Of a stretch of 64,000 bases of DNA, positions 11,240-22,489 are shown one piece after another; within the stretch, counting starts at the first letter, position 1; each line of letters begins with the position of its first letter. The translations under genes were made by a program, and so were the position numbers. Source of the stretch: Selaginella moellendorffii (taxonomy: Eukaryota > Streptophyta > Lycopodiopsida > Selaginellales > Selaginellaceae); NCBI RefSeq assembly GCF_000143415.4, contig NW_003314264.1:512124-576123 (forward strand). The letters run 5' to 3'. The notes below the pieces were generated by a model that was not told the DNA's origin, made no database searches, and worked only from the letters and a program-made list of their open reading frames with translations.

Positions 11240-14200
11240 CTTTCTTTTAGAAGTATCATTAAGGAGTTCACTTGGCACCAGTTCATCCAGCATTTACTTT
11301 CTAAGCTTGTTTTTATAACAAGAAGTCTTCTATTATTCTCTTTATGTTCGTTGATACATATTCAAGTTTATCTTCTGTTGTTCGACCTATTACCATACGT
11401 TGCCATCTACATTTGCATCATGCAATAAAGTTATTTTTCATTTTTTATGGAAACAATCATACACACACATATGCATGGGATGAGGCAAACCTAATTGTGC
11501 ATATGGGCAATCTCGAGCTTGAGTTGTAGATATTGTAGGTGGTGTCAAGTCAAGCTTTTGACCTCATCCTTGGTATGGATTAGTTGTAGTGCAATAATGC
11601 TAAGTGTAACTTTAAGGCTTCTCCTTTTTATCTTATACTTCTTTATATTTTTTATATTCTTCTCACTTTTGTACCTCTTTGTCTATTTCTACTTTTGTTT
11701 CCATCACTTTTGCCTCCCTATTACTTCCTCCTATGTTTCCATCTTATTCCTTTTTTCTATTTTCCGATCCCTCCAATAGTCTTTGTATTATAGCAGTTGA
11801 CCAGGTCATGAAGGAGTATGTCGATCTTTTTGAATTTAACCTATCATCTAATGCCAAGATTGCCACAAGTCATCCTATTCCAACTGAGGATGCTTGTCCA
11901 CTCAAGGTTCCGGTTTGTCATTGGTCACCTAAAGAGATCAAGATTTTATATACAAATGTCAAGGAGATGTTGGAAAAGAGTGTTATTTGAAAGTCACAAA
12001 ATCCTTGGGCGTATGAATCTCATCTTGTGATGAAAGTAGTCGTTTCTGCATCGACTATCATCCATTAAATAAGATGATTGATTTTAAATATGTACCCTCT
12101 TCCTCACACTGTTGATCTCTTGGATCATATGGGGAGAAGTTGTTAATTCACCAAGTTAGATTTTGCTTTTGGGTATTGACAAATACCGATGGCTGAAAAA
12201 GATATTTCTAAGATTGCTTTTTGTACACCATTTGGTTTGTACAAGTTCTTGGTGATGCTATCTTATTTGAACTTGCTCTAACAAATGATGGATGAGGTTC
12301 TTTGTGATATGTTAGAGGTGATTGTTTACTTCATTGATGATGTATTGATCCACTCGAAGGGACGTAAAAGGAACACGTTTATGATATTTGTAAGGTGTTG
12401 GAATGGCTATAGAAAGTTGGTTTAAAACTAAAGTGGTCAAAATGTATATATGGGTCTAAGGACATGACTTATCTTAGGTACTTTATTTCTCGTGAGGGTT
12501 TGTAAGTTGATCATGACAAACTTGTGGCTATTTTAAAGTTCCTTACTCCAAAATGTGTGAATGATATGCAGTGCTTCTTATGCAAGATGCAGTATCTTAG
12601 TCATTTTGTTGATCATTTTTTTTATCACACTACACCGTTGCAAGTGTTACTGAAGTTGTCAATATCATCTTTCATTTGGTTTGCAGACTGTGAGCTGATG
12701 TTTGTGAATCTCAAAAAGGTATTGATGACTCCTTTGGTTTTGACGTGTCCTAACTACAATCAACTTTTCATTTTTCATATGGATGCTTCTAATATCGATT
12801 TTGGAGGTGTGTTAATGCAAGAGAGCCCAAGTGTGTTTAGTCAGCACCATCTTATTGCATATATCAACTATATATTACATCTAGCAAAAGTAAACTACTC
12901 TACAACAGAGAAGGAGTGTTTAACAGTAGTTTGGGGTTTTGAAAAACTTCATGCATATTTAAATGGTTATTGGATGTTACTAAAAGGTGATTATATTGCA
13001 ATTATTTTATTATTGAAGCGGAAGAACTTGGTTGGCCATACTGTTTAGTGGGCTTTGAAGCTTCAGATATATGATTTTGTTATTATTTATTGCCTAAGGG
13101 GCTCTATAGTTGATGCTAATGCCCTTTCTCGAGCTCCTCTTCCTTTTTCATCTCTTTTCATGTTTTCAATGAGTCTATTGTTCTAACATCTGTAAATTTT
13201 TTACATAAGGATTCTATGCCGTTGGTAGTTGTTGTACTTGATGTACAGTGTCCACAAAGTGTAGAACAAGATTTACCTTCTTTTGTCAAAGTTCACGAGG
13301 CTAAAAAAATTGAGCTGTGGATTCGAAGGCTTCAAGATAGATTTGAGAATTTTGCATCACTAACTGATGACTTGCTATTTCAGCATTTACATTTCCAATA
13401 TCGCCTTGAGGATGGTCTTCTTTATTTTATGGGGACAAATCCTGATGATCATTTATGGCTAGTGGTGCCTTCAATTTTTATTCTATGCTTTCTCCATGTT
13501 TACCATGATTCTCCTATTTTAGAGGGTATATGGGACATCATCATATGAACGAGAAGCTATGCAAATCTTTCTAGTAGCCGAAGATGCAACATGATATTAT
13601 CCAATATGTGCATAGTTGCATTTAGTGCCAAACTTGTAATATTCCCCCTTATGCTGCAGAACGATAGTTGAAGTTAATTGCAATTTTCTGTTCATTTGAG
13701 TTGGCGGCATTTGATTTAATGGGACCATTTCCAAGATCGACTATTGGCAATGAGTATATTAACATTATTGCTTCTGATTATTTAATTCATTGGTTGGAAG
13801 TCGGTGCTCTTGCTAGGGTGCCTACAACTACTATTGAATACTTCCTCTTTAATCGAGTGGTATTTTAGCATTCTTGTCCGGAGTAAATTTTTTCAGATAA
13901 TGCTCTTGCATTTATGGTTGAGGCATTTCACGCTTTGATGTCTTGGTTGGTGTAAGCTCTTGAATTTAGACTTCCCAAGAGGTTATCTGTAGCGCATGTG
14001 ATCATGGGATGAAATTTGGATATACTATCACCATAGATCCTTGGAACCTTAGGGGATAAATAGGGATAAAATAGCCATTAAGGGCTCTCTCATTAAGCAA
14101 TTGCCCCTTTTCCAGTTAGCTTAAGGGGAGAGAGATAGAGTGTGGTACATGTGGTATCGGAGCAAATGGCATGAGTTCAATTCCTATTGATTAGTGGCTA

Positions 14201-15600
14201 CTTAAAAATATAATATACCCTTGAGCAAAGTATATTCCTACCCCTAAATTTGAAATCGTATGTATTGGGCATCCATGTGTACATCCTTCCTCTTATGTGG
14301 AGTATCACGGATGAAAGTATCCACTGTGGGACTACGGTACGGGTGGATGACTAATTGCCTCATATAGAATAACTGGCCTACACAATAGAAGGATTGGTGG
14401 ATTCAATGCGAAAATGGAGGTGTTCGTTCCCTTTAGCTCAATAGGGGTTGTTAGTTAATAGTCAATAAGGACATTGACATTTTTGAAGGGGGGGTGAGTG
14501 TAGCGCATATGATCATGGGATAGTCAATGAGGACATTGACATTTCTAAAAGGGGGGTGAGTGTAGCACATGTGATCATGGGATGAGATTTGGATATACTA
14601 TCACCATGGATCTTTGGAACCTTGGGGGATAAATGGGGATAAAATAATCACTAAGGGCTCTCTCATTAAACAATTGCCCTTTTTTTAGTTGGCTTAAGGG
14701 GAGAGAGATAAGGTATGTTAGATCACCTAGCCCAATACTATTCAAACCCAAGGACACTTAACCTTAAGCATCTCGAGACCTTTAACCGATTGAAAAAAGA
14801 GGTGCACTGTTATTTATGGGCCCTTTCTTTTTATATTTAAACCCCATGGATCATCTCTAAAGTCATTCTCTTTGGTTACTTATAATTAGGGATATGCCAC
14901 ACTTTCACAAGTTAGTCAGATAGTTTGGTGGAACAACTTATTCGGACTTTCAAAAGGATGATCACGAAATATGTGAACTTTCAGCATTCGAATTAAGATA
15001 GTTATTTGTCGTTTCTTGGTATGTGCACATCATAGGGATCCAGAGTTCTATTGGTGTTTCACCATATAAACTCTTATATGGTTATGATCTAATATTGCTA
15101 ACAAAGTTGGGTTTACCTTCGTGATCGGTGTAAACTACCAATGCTAGGTCGTGGGATTAATATTTGACAAGCATTCTTCCACTTGACTAAATAAAGTCTG
15201 CCGAACACTTGGGCCATGTATAAGTGGGACAACAATAACACTCCCATCATTACTCATTTGTGGAGTATAAAATGGATGATTTGGTGTTAGTCTGTTTTCC
15301 CTATGGTACGGTATATGGTTTATCTAAAAAGCTCCTTACTTAATGGAAAAGACTATATCAAGTGTTATAGCAAGTTGGACCACAAATTTATGAAGTTTAG
15401 CATGACGTTCAATAGGCTTATCCTCCTAAAATTATGCATGTACAGCAGCTAAAATACTTCATATAAAAGGATTAAGAATAACACCTATAGATCCACTAAT
15501 GCCTCCTCCTAATGTTCCTCCAGATCCTACCTATCCATAAGAGAACCTTGAAGTTTTCCATCATTCCGAAAGGAAGGGATGATGTGAGGTCCAAGTGTAC
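11240..15600 (+). pseudogene. Decayed Ty3/gypsy retrotransposon polyprotein
   Basis: Broken frames in series keep the order of a Ty3/gypsy pol gene. A protease-like piece has VDTYSS near 11350 and LILGMDW near 11565. The reverse transcriptase runs from about 11900 to 12500, with WSPKEIKILY, PFGLYKF and YFIDDVLIHSKG (the YxDD-type motif as FIDD). RNase H follows, with HMDASN and YSTTEKECL (about 12780-12920). Integrase has a zinc-binding piece near 13600 and a core near 13690-13960 (FDLMGPFPRS, SDNALAF). Many stops and frameshifts make it non-functional. Element A ends at 11239 directly against it, so A probably inserted into this element's gag region. A TRIM splits the integrase. Sequence after 15582 looks like the start of its 3' LTR. 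Confidence 0.8.
13988..14720 (+). mobile_element. TRIM retrotransposon, copy 2, inside gypsy integrase
   Basis: This is the same family as 6931-7586 but in the opposite orientation. The 5' LTR (13988-14149) is followed after two bases by the primer-binding site TGGTATCGGAGC (14152-14163), a non-coding middle, a G-rich polypurine tract and a 3' LTR (14561 to about 14720). The tract plus the first 20 or so bases of the LTR occur twice (about 14470-14520 and 14530-14580), a local tandem duplication. The last bases of the 3' LTR have changed (TGTTA for TACA) and no target duplication is clear. It interrupts the integrase region of the gypsy remnant. Confidence 0.82.
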
Positions 15601-16257
15601 AAGTATAATGTCGTATACCAATATTAGTATAGTGGGATTTTTGTAGTTGTTGGATTAGTTTCAATTTAATCCACTCGCTCATGTATATAAGTTAGAGTTT
15701 TTAGGCTAATTGATATACATATTTTCTGTATTTTATTACCATATTCCATGTACTCACAATTGTATTATTTTTTATGATTATTATATATAGTAAAATTAAA
15801 TTTTACAAGGATTTGATTGCTAAATAAAACTATAGTTAATATAAATTTTGATATTATGGTAGTAGTATATGCAAAAATAACTTTATAAGATAAATTCATA
15901 TGGTTATATATTATAACTAATTTTTTTCATAAAATATAGCAGCTAAAAATGATTTCAACAAAGAAAAACTAATTGAAGTTTTTGCTATTATTCATAACCA
16001 TCGTAGTTTTTAATATAACAATTTTATCAATTGTGTATACTTCTTTGGCTCAAAGAACTCAAATAAAAACTAAATAAAAAAAGGAATATAAAATTTACAA
16101 AATAAAAAACTAATTGTTTCTTTCCTTTTTAACATTAATATTTTTTTTAAAAAAGGAATTTTATTATTAACTAAAGTTATATTTATTTCATAAAATTTTT
16201 TATGAAATATTAATTACAATTAAAAAGGAAAAGTGTATTTATAGTTTCAATGATATA
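15601..16257. other. AT-rich tail of the gypsy remnant, no gene seen
   Basis: This is very AT-rich, non-coding sequence continuing from the gypsy 3' end, probably LTR sequence up to about 15800 and then an unassigned AT-rich block. I see no gene, RNA or clear repeat border. Confidence 0.5.
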
Positions 16258-16800
16258 ACAAAATTCAAATGCAAAATGCAAACCTCCAACATACACGAGG
16301 TCTTGCCCATTCTCTGCAGGATACTGCTTACAAAAACGGTTTAGAGTGTGTGGTACCTGTAAGATCGAGACCATGGTTCCAGCTGAGAGAAATTTGGCGG
16401 AAGTTAAGCTCTTCGCTTGCATTTTATCTGTTCCCCCCAGAAGATGGAATTGATTTCCTGGAGGGAACAAGTTCAAAGCTGCGTTGTGGTCTCCATTTAT
16501 CAAAACACCATAGGAGTCGAGAGATGGAATTGCTTGTGGAGAAGCCACTTTGTTGAGCCGCGCTTGGCTAGTCCAAAAGCTTTGACAAGTCGGCCATCAC
16601 CTTTTTCCTATATCCTCATTGTTAGAAGAGAATAGAGAAATCAATAACTTGGATGCAAAGCACGCAAGCAAGCAAGAAGAAAACTTTTAGCAAAGAGAAC
16701 CAGTGTTTGGTGCATTCCACAGGCAACTTTGAAAGCATTGGAAATGGCCAGAACTTTACAGGGAGTTCCTCAACTTACAAAGTCTCCAGGAGAACTGATT
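16258..16800 (-). pseudogene. RCC1-repeat gene fragment (rearranged copy)
   Basis: This matches parts of the RCC1 gene at 19944-21488. The left 40 bases correspond to the very end of that gene (last exon, 19950-19990), then the sequence jumps to its intron 5/exon 5 region (20385-20570), exon 4 (20625-20798, keeping ASPQAIPSLDSY) and part of exon 3 (to about 21000). Exon 5 is shortened and frames are shifted. The copy is a rearranged, internally deleted duplicate and should make no RCC1 protein. Confidence 0.8.
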
Positions 16801-16848
16801 ACATTGGTATACACTGTAGGCAATAGATAGATTCGTCAAGTCTACAAC

Positions 16849-17150
16849 TTAAAGTCGCAAGAGCTCCAAAGCATCCGTGCTCAGCCCGAGAACCTTGCTG
16901 CACTCAGGCGTTTTCAGAATCGTGTCCAGGACTTCGTTCCATTCGCGTGATTCCTCGCTGTTAGACAACAGAGCTCGTGCAACCTCAATAAGTTGTGCAC
17001 GCTCCTTTTCAAGACTAACTCGCTCTTGAAGCGAAGCTAATTTGGCTTCCAGTGTCAATCTGGAACACGAGAAACGACGCGTCGCGAAACGAGCACAAAC
17101 CAAAAGGCTTACCGTGCTTCCTGCGCGGCCAGCCTAGCTAGCGTCTGGGC
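16849..17150 (-). CDS. Small coiled-coil protein, 3' part, unknown family
   Basis: Two exons can be joined: about 17116-17150 (LDLGAQTLARLAAQEAR) and 16849 to about 17055, across a GTAAGC...TTCCAG intron, with a stop at 16849-16851. The join is in frame and yields an alpha-helical, charged segment (LEAKLASLQERVSLEKE) and a C-terminal part with ILKTPECSKVLGL. I could not find an ATG in frame upstream, because the next bases are shared with the divergent gene at 17204; a first exon farther upstream or a non-ATG start is possible. The family is not recognised. It lies between an RCC1 relic and a divergent gene, with under 60 bp separating the two. Confidence 0.4.
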
Positions 17151-17203
17151 GCCAAGATCAAGCGATCTCGATCTCTCTTCTTTTCTTCTTTGGTGGCAGG
17201 ACG

Positions 17204-18997
17204 ATGGCAAATGTGACGGTGGCTTACTGTATAACAATCACGAGACGCATCCCGAAAGGAGCTAGCGTTGAGGCCTTGATTCCACTGGCCAGGGCGAGAA
17301 TCCAAGCTGAGATCCATGGTGAGGCTGGAGATTTCTCCTTTTACCCTACACCATATGCCAATGTATCTGCATCGGAGTGGTGCAAAATCGGAGGTATGGT
17401 CTGTTCTTTTCTTCTCTTGGCTTGAATTTGTGCACGGTTTTGTTCTTTCCAAAACCTGGACAGGAGAACGTGGAAGATGCCAAGCTCTGGGGCAAACTTC
17501 CACTCCTGGAGAAAGTGAGAATTCTTGAACTGCAAATGGAATCCAAAGATGAGGCAGTACAGATCGAGCTGGAAGATGATCCTTCTCAGGTGTGTTCCAC
17601 GTTTGTTCGTTTCTCACAGGGAGGAGAGGATCAAGTTTGGCGCTGGATTTTGCGAACTCTCCACTCAGACATACATCAACAAGTGGATCAAAGAAGCATG
17701 GAGCCTAATAAGAACTCCCCCCGAAGCTAAGCGTTTTCTAATGGACCGAATTGGCATAGCATCTGAGGATGAGTGGACTTTTTCCTGCGTTTGCGTGCCA
17801 AAGACTGACCGTGGTAATCACTGGAAGAACGGCGGGCTGATTATATTCCTGCCGGATGAAAGGACGAGGGACCTTACGGAAGGCACACTCTTGAAAGAAG
17901 CTCGACTCTATCGACTTCATCTGGTAGTTTCTTTTGAATTTTTGTTTACTAGCGTTTTGATTTTGTTTATCCCAGGCTGAGAAGGTCAAAGAATCCACTG
18001 GAAAAACTCAAGAGGAGCTGTCCACTGGAAAAGTTCGTAAGAAGCTAAAAAAATCCATTGGAAAGGATCAAGAGGAATCCGGAAAAGCTCAAGAGATTTC
18101 AGGTATTTGACGTCCTGCATGTTGTCCTTTTAACGAACAGAACGATGGCTCAGATGACCTTGGAACTGCTAGTGAAACGTTTATGGCAGTTGTAGCTCCA
18201 GGTAAGGGTCTACGTTTCTTTCCTTCCCTTACAGAAGTTTATTCAGAAGCACCAACCATTAAACGGCCCCAGCCGGTGACGGAAAACGAAGAAAACCTTC
18301 TTGTTTCTGGTGAGTACACCTTTACTTTCTTCGTATTTCTGTTTTTTAATTTTATTATCAGAAATGGCGACAATTGTTCTAGACAAGCAAACTTCTGAAT
18401 ACTGGAAGCAGATGAAGGAGATCGTTCTGGCCTGTCCTGAAAGATCTGAAGGTAATAGCTTCTCTTTTCAGCATTTCATTCTTGACCACATTATTTGCAG
18501 AGAGCGTTGCCCAATCTTTCGCCATCTTTATGGAAATCCGCGACATCTCTTGTGCTCGAAGGTGTGACTGTCCTATCTTCTTTCGTTTTCTTCCCCTTCG
18601 GTAGTACTAAGGCTGTTTTTACACAGCCAAAGTTGTCCAGTCCCAGGAGGCAGCACCTCATGAGGAAGCGCCCCAGGAGGAAGCGCCAGATGTGATAGCT
18701 CAGCTTTCTCAAAGGATCAAGGACACTGAGGAGAAGCTAAACAGGCTCGCCTCTGAGAACCAGCGACTCAAGTATCTCTTGTCGGACGAGCTGCTGATTC
18801 GTGTTCTGCACGAATTTGTCAGGAACAAGGTTCGTAGCTTGCAAAAATTTCCAGACTTCCAAGCCCAGTACCTTGGGAAACTGTGGAACCTCACGGAGTC
18901 GAGCATCTGGAAAGTTCCGAGCTACAAACACTTTCTGGAAGCTCGGGGGTTGTCGCCGAAATGTCCTGGCTCTGACTCGCTATGGGCCGAATACTGA
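17204..18997 (+). CDS. Hypothetical multi-exon protein with C-terminal coiled coil
   Basis: An ATG at 17204 opens an exon coding MANVTVAYCITITRRIPKGA, ending near 17399. Further exons fit at about 17464-17588 (acidic), 17629-17922 (with FGAGFCELSTQTYINKW and TFSCVCVPKTDRGNHWKNGG), 17977-18101 (repeated S-x-GK-x-QEE units), 18148-18200, 18231-18310, 18361-18450, 18502-18566 and 18628-18997. Most introns are about 50 bp with GT-AG ends, but the first two joins and those near 18120 and 18566 have alternatives. The last exon has an acidic EEAPQEEAP stretch, a coiled coil (IKDTEEKLNRLASENQRL) and a conserved-looking tail ending DSLWAEY. I do not recognise the family and assign no function. Confidence 0.5.
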
Positions 18998-19943
18998 TCA
19001 AGAGAGCGGGAATTTTGCAGCACACTCTGCTTCGGCTTTGAAACTGGCAGTTGTGGTGCAGAAGCGATCGGTTCCTTACAAGCAGTTGTTCAGTTTCGTA
19101 TTTGATGCCTCTCCTGGTAAGTTTGTTTACGTCTCCTTTTCAATATGTTTACGGGTAATATTTCTTCCAGAGGATGTCATCAGGAACGAAGATCCTGCAC
19201 TTTTACTGGTCTGAACTGTGCGTGCAGTTACCAGAGTTTTGTTTCTATGAGTTTTGTACATTTGCTGACGTCGATACGAATATCAGAATCGCATCTCCAA
19301 TGCTAAGCTTGGCCGATCCATCATTTGTAGCATTTCACGATGCTGCAGTGAAAAGTTACAACTGGAGTCTAGGCTTACAACAGGGGTCATTGGCTTGGAC
19401 TTGTGATTGAAACCAGGACTGAAATCTAGACTGGAAATGCTTGCTTTCATCCGCATGATGCCCAGTTTGCGTATATGCTACAATTTAATCCTAACATCAT
19501 ATTCTAGCTTGGGCCACATAGAACTCGCTAAAGCTTTGTTTCTTGCAATCCAGAAGGGAATCTGGTATCTTGGATCGCACTACTGCCTGCGACACTATGC
19601 TACACTCTGGCATGTAATAGAACGAGAGTTTGGGGTACTCTAGATGCTGTACTTTCACGACAGAGTATCACGTATTTCAAATCTTTCTGAGGAGCTTGCA
19701 AACAACAGTTGGAGCCTTGCAATGTTTTGCCCGTATCAAGCAAACTAAATTGTGGTGGGGAAGGGTTTCATATAACTTCTGCAAGTATATTCCATGAGAT
19801 TAAAATGGAAAGTTAAAAGTATATGGTTAAACTTTACTAAATTACAGCAAGTAATAAAAATTTAAATTTTAAATAAGCAAATGTTTATATATTCTGTGGG
19901 AATTGTATTCGAGCATACCGAAGTTATAACAATGTCCTACAGG
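18998..19943. other. Non-coding stretch between hypothetical gene and RCC1 gene
   Basis: This probably holds the 3' untranslated regions of the two convergent genes. A short frame at 19174-19410 is open but shows no motif. From about 19790 the sequence is AT-rich. No other feature is seen. Confidence 0.4.
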
Positions 19944-21488
19944 TCAATTGCAAAATGCAAACGTGAAGCCACTGCCACAACATACACGACTTCTTTGGCA
20001 TTGTCCAACTACTACTCTACAAGGATGCCTCTCGTCGTTTACATGGCCAAGCCCAAGCTGCCCGTGTTCGCCCCATCCCCACGTATACAGGTCACCAGCA
20101 GCTGAAAACATTAGACCTTTAGCATCAACAAAAAGATCAAAGCTCTCCACAAACCATCAACAGCGGCAGAGTGCTCGGATCCAGCAGATATGGAAACTAC
20201 TCTGTGTTTTTCCAACCCTTGTACTCTATAAAACTTGATGTTCGACCTTTCGCTTATGCTGCAACATTTGTCACTGATTATATTCTTGTTTTGAAACGAA
20301 CAAAGAAATAAAGGAAAAACGAACCATCTAGAGGATCCGAGTTGACCATGCCGATTAGTCCCCCAAGAAATAGCTTCCCCGTCCTCTGCAGGACACTGCT
20401 TACAAAAACGGGTTAAAATGGTACCAGAGTGTGGTACCTGTAAGACCAAGGCCATGGTTCCAGCCGAGAGAAACTCGGTGGAACTTAAGCTCTTCACTTG
20501 CGAGGAACGGTACGTAAGCACCCGATTGATCATCAAATGCTTTTCCCCAGAGATAAAGCTGGCCACTGCCTGCCAAAAGATGGAAAATACTTCCTGGAGA
20601 AACAAATTTTCTTTGAGGACTCACCACTCAAAGCTGCACTGTGGTCTCCATTTGCTGCCACAATCGAAACACTGTAGGAGTCGAGCGATGGAATTGCTTG
20701 GGGAGAAGCCACTTTGTTAAGCTCTTTGGACGAAAGGCTGCCGAGCTGACCACGCTTGGCTAGTCCAAAAGCTTTGACAACTCGACCATCACCTTCTCCT
20801 GCATCCCTCATTGTTAGAAGATAAAAGAGAAAGAAACAGATATATAGATTCACTCACGACTTGGATGCAAAGCACGCAACCAAGCAAGAAGAAAAATTTT
20901 ACCGGAGAGAACCAGTGTGTGGCGCATTCCACAGGCAACTTTGAAAGCATTGGAAAGAGCCAGAACTTTACAGGGAGTTCCTCGACTTACAAAGTCTCCA
21001 TGGCCGAGTTGTCCAAAAGCTCCATCTCCACAGGTGAAAAGCTCCCCGGATTCTTGGAGGGAAAAGAAAAGAAGAAGAAAAGTCACAAAGAAAGAAGAAG
21101 AGAATTGATCTATCGTACCAGTGACAAATGCGGTGTGGTTCCATCCAGCAGCTACTTCACAAACTCTGTGACCTCCAAAAAATTCTACTACACTTGGAAC
21201 AGCAACAACAGCGGCAGCATCCTTCTCGGAATCGCCCTCGTGACCAATCAATCCTCGCCCCCACGTCGCCACACGTCCTCCATCTCCATACAAGTGAGAT
21301 CAATCCAGAGTCAAACAAAATCTCGCGAACACCATACCCAAAATCGCTGCGGCATGGGCGCCTCCACAAGCCATGTCCAGAATTCGAAGTGGCGGATCCA
21401 TGGCTTGTGGCAGCAGTGCGTCGATCATCGTCCCCAATCCAAGCTGGCCCTGCGTTCCCGCCCCCCAGCTCCACACGGCCATAGCCAA
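19944..21488 (-). CDS. RCC1-repeat protein (possible broken gene)
   Basis: Eight exons fit: 21338-21488, 21119-21283, 20903-21052, 20625-20798, 20438-20569, about 20325-20385, about 20155-20225 and 19944-20101. They encode seven or more RCC1 repeats, seen as GAGTQGQLGLG, GDGAFGQLGHG, GLAKRGQLGSL, GTNRHGQLGSS and GWGEHGQLGLG, the blades of a propeller used in guanine-exchange or chromatin and photoreceptor-response proteins. The length is about 353 residues with no added domain. Joins 1-5 are in frame with GT-AG introns. Joining exon 6 to exon 7 at the only usable GT and AG keeps the overall frame but creates a TGA at the junction. The gene may therefore be damaged, or use a junction I cannot see. 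Two decayed copies lie nearby (16258-16800 and 23845-24360). Confidence 0.65.
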
Positions 21489-21622
21489 GCCCTAAAATTC
21501 AAATCTGGAAGAGGTCACAAGGAAAATGGAATTATAGCTTCACTTATTTTGAGAACTATACCGTCGCTTGTTTGGATCATGGAAATATAGCTTTACCTGA
21601 TCGGATCACCACTCAAATGGAA

Positions 21623-22435
21623 CTATAGCTTCACTTGTTTGAGATCACTACCCAAGGAATCAACAAAGCAGTCCTTGAGGAACGCCACAATGTCGTCCAT
21701 TTCTTCCGGCTCCTTGAACCAGTGCCCGTCAAGCTCGGCACCCACGTACTCCTTCCACGTCAAGTTCTTCACCTTCGCAGCCTTGAGCACGTCACGCGCT
21801 TGCCTCCCAAACTTCACGTCCACCATCTCATCGTCGGTGCCATGTCCCAGGAAAACCGGCGTCTCCTCAACCCCGCCACCTTGAATCTCTTCGTCCAATT
21901 CCAAGCCAAGCTTTCCACGAAAATGGGAAGAGAGCTCGGCGAGAGAGCCGAGTCCTTCCACTTCGTCCGCGAAAGGAAGCCATCCGCTAGCACCCACGAA
22001 TCCTCCGAGCTTGTGGCTTCCGCCCAGCAGGACGTGCAGCGCCGTGGCTTGTCCCTGGCTGATACCGCCCAGCACCACCTTGGCGGCGTCACCACCGAGA
22101 CGCGCGACCTCGTCTTGGATCACCCCACGCACGAACTCCACCGAGCTCTTCAATCCGGGGACCTGGAGGTGCTTGTTCTTGCTCATGTCCGTCAGCGACG
22201 GCGCATCAAACCAGGTGCTCATCGCCTCCAAGAACTGGCTGGACCAGAGAGTTTGCGCGCTTGGGAACACCCAGCGAACGCCTGGGAAGTGGGCAAACAG
22301 CGATTGCCCGCTGGACGTGGTCATACCTTGGAGGTCTTCCACAAACTCCTCCGCGTTGCTGCCGCGGCCGTGGAGAAGGATGACCGTGTGCGTGTGCTGC
22401 TCCACAGCGTCAAGGACGTGCACACCGAAACCCAT
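21623..22435 (-). CDS. Acyl-protein thioesterase / carboxylesterase-like hydrolase
   Basis: This is an intronless coding region of 270 residues in the alpha/beta-hydrolase family of phospholipase/carboxylesterases (the LYPLA, acyl-protein thioesterase group). Visible motifs are the oxyanion-side ILLHGRGSNAEEF near residue 20, the nucleophile elbow GGISQGQA, the acid region GHGTDDEMV and the catalytic histidine in ELDGHWF near the C-terminus. The frame is open 18 codons farther upstream (22489), but I chose the ATG at 22435 because a pyrimidine tract ending TCTCTAG stands just before it and looks like the acceptor of a 5' UTR intron. The likely role is hydrolysis of acyl esters or thioesters; the substrate cannot be read from sequence. 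Confidence 0.8.
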   Translation of the reverse strand: MGFGVHVLDAVEQHTHTVILLHGRGSNAEEFVEDLQGMTTSSGQSLFAHFPGVRWVFPSAQTLWSSQFLEAMSTWFDAPSLTDMSKNKHLQVPGLKSSVEFVRGVIQDEVARLGGDAAKVVLGGISQGQATALHVLLGGSHKLGGFVGASGWLPFADEVEGLGSLAELSSHFRGKLGLELDEEIQGGGVEETPVFLGHGTDDEMVDVKFGRQARDVLKAAKVKNLTWKEYVGAELDGHWFKEPEEMDDIVAFLKDCFVDSLGSDLKQVKL

Positions 22436-22489
22436 TGTTGCTTTAAGCCCTAGAGAAAGAAACCAAGCTATATAGCATGTGGATACCAT

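Noticed and set aside
17138-17617. 159-residue frame on the minus strand
   Set aside because: It runs antisense through exons and introns of the plus-strand hypothetical gene and has no motif.
21635-22453. 272-residue plus-strand frame
   Set aside because: It is the antisense shadow of the alpha/beta-hydrolase, whose catalytic motifs are clear on the minus strand.
22436-22489. Upstream start for the hydrolase (18 extra residues)
   Set aside because: The extra codons cover a pyrimidine tract and TCTCTAG, which look like an intron acceptor, and the family begins near the later ATG.
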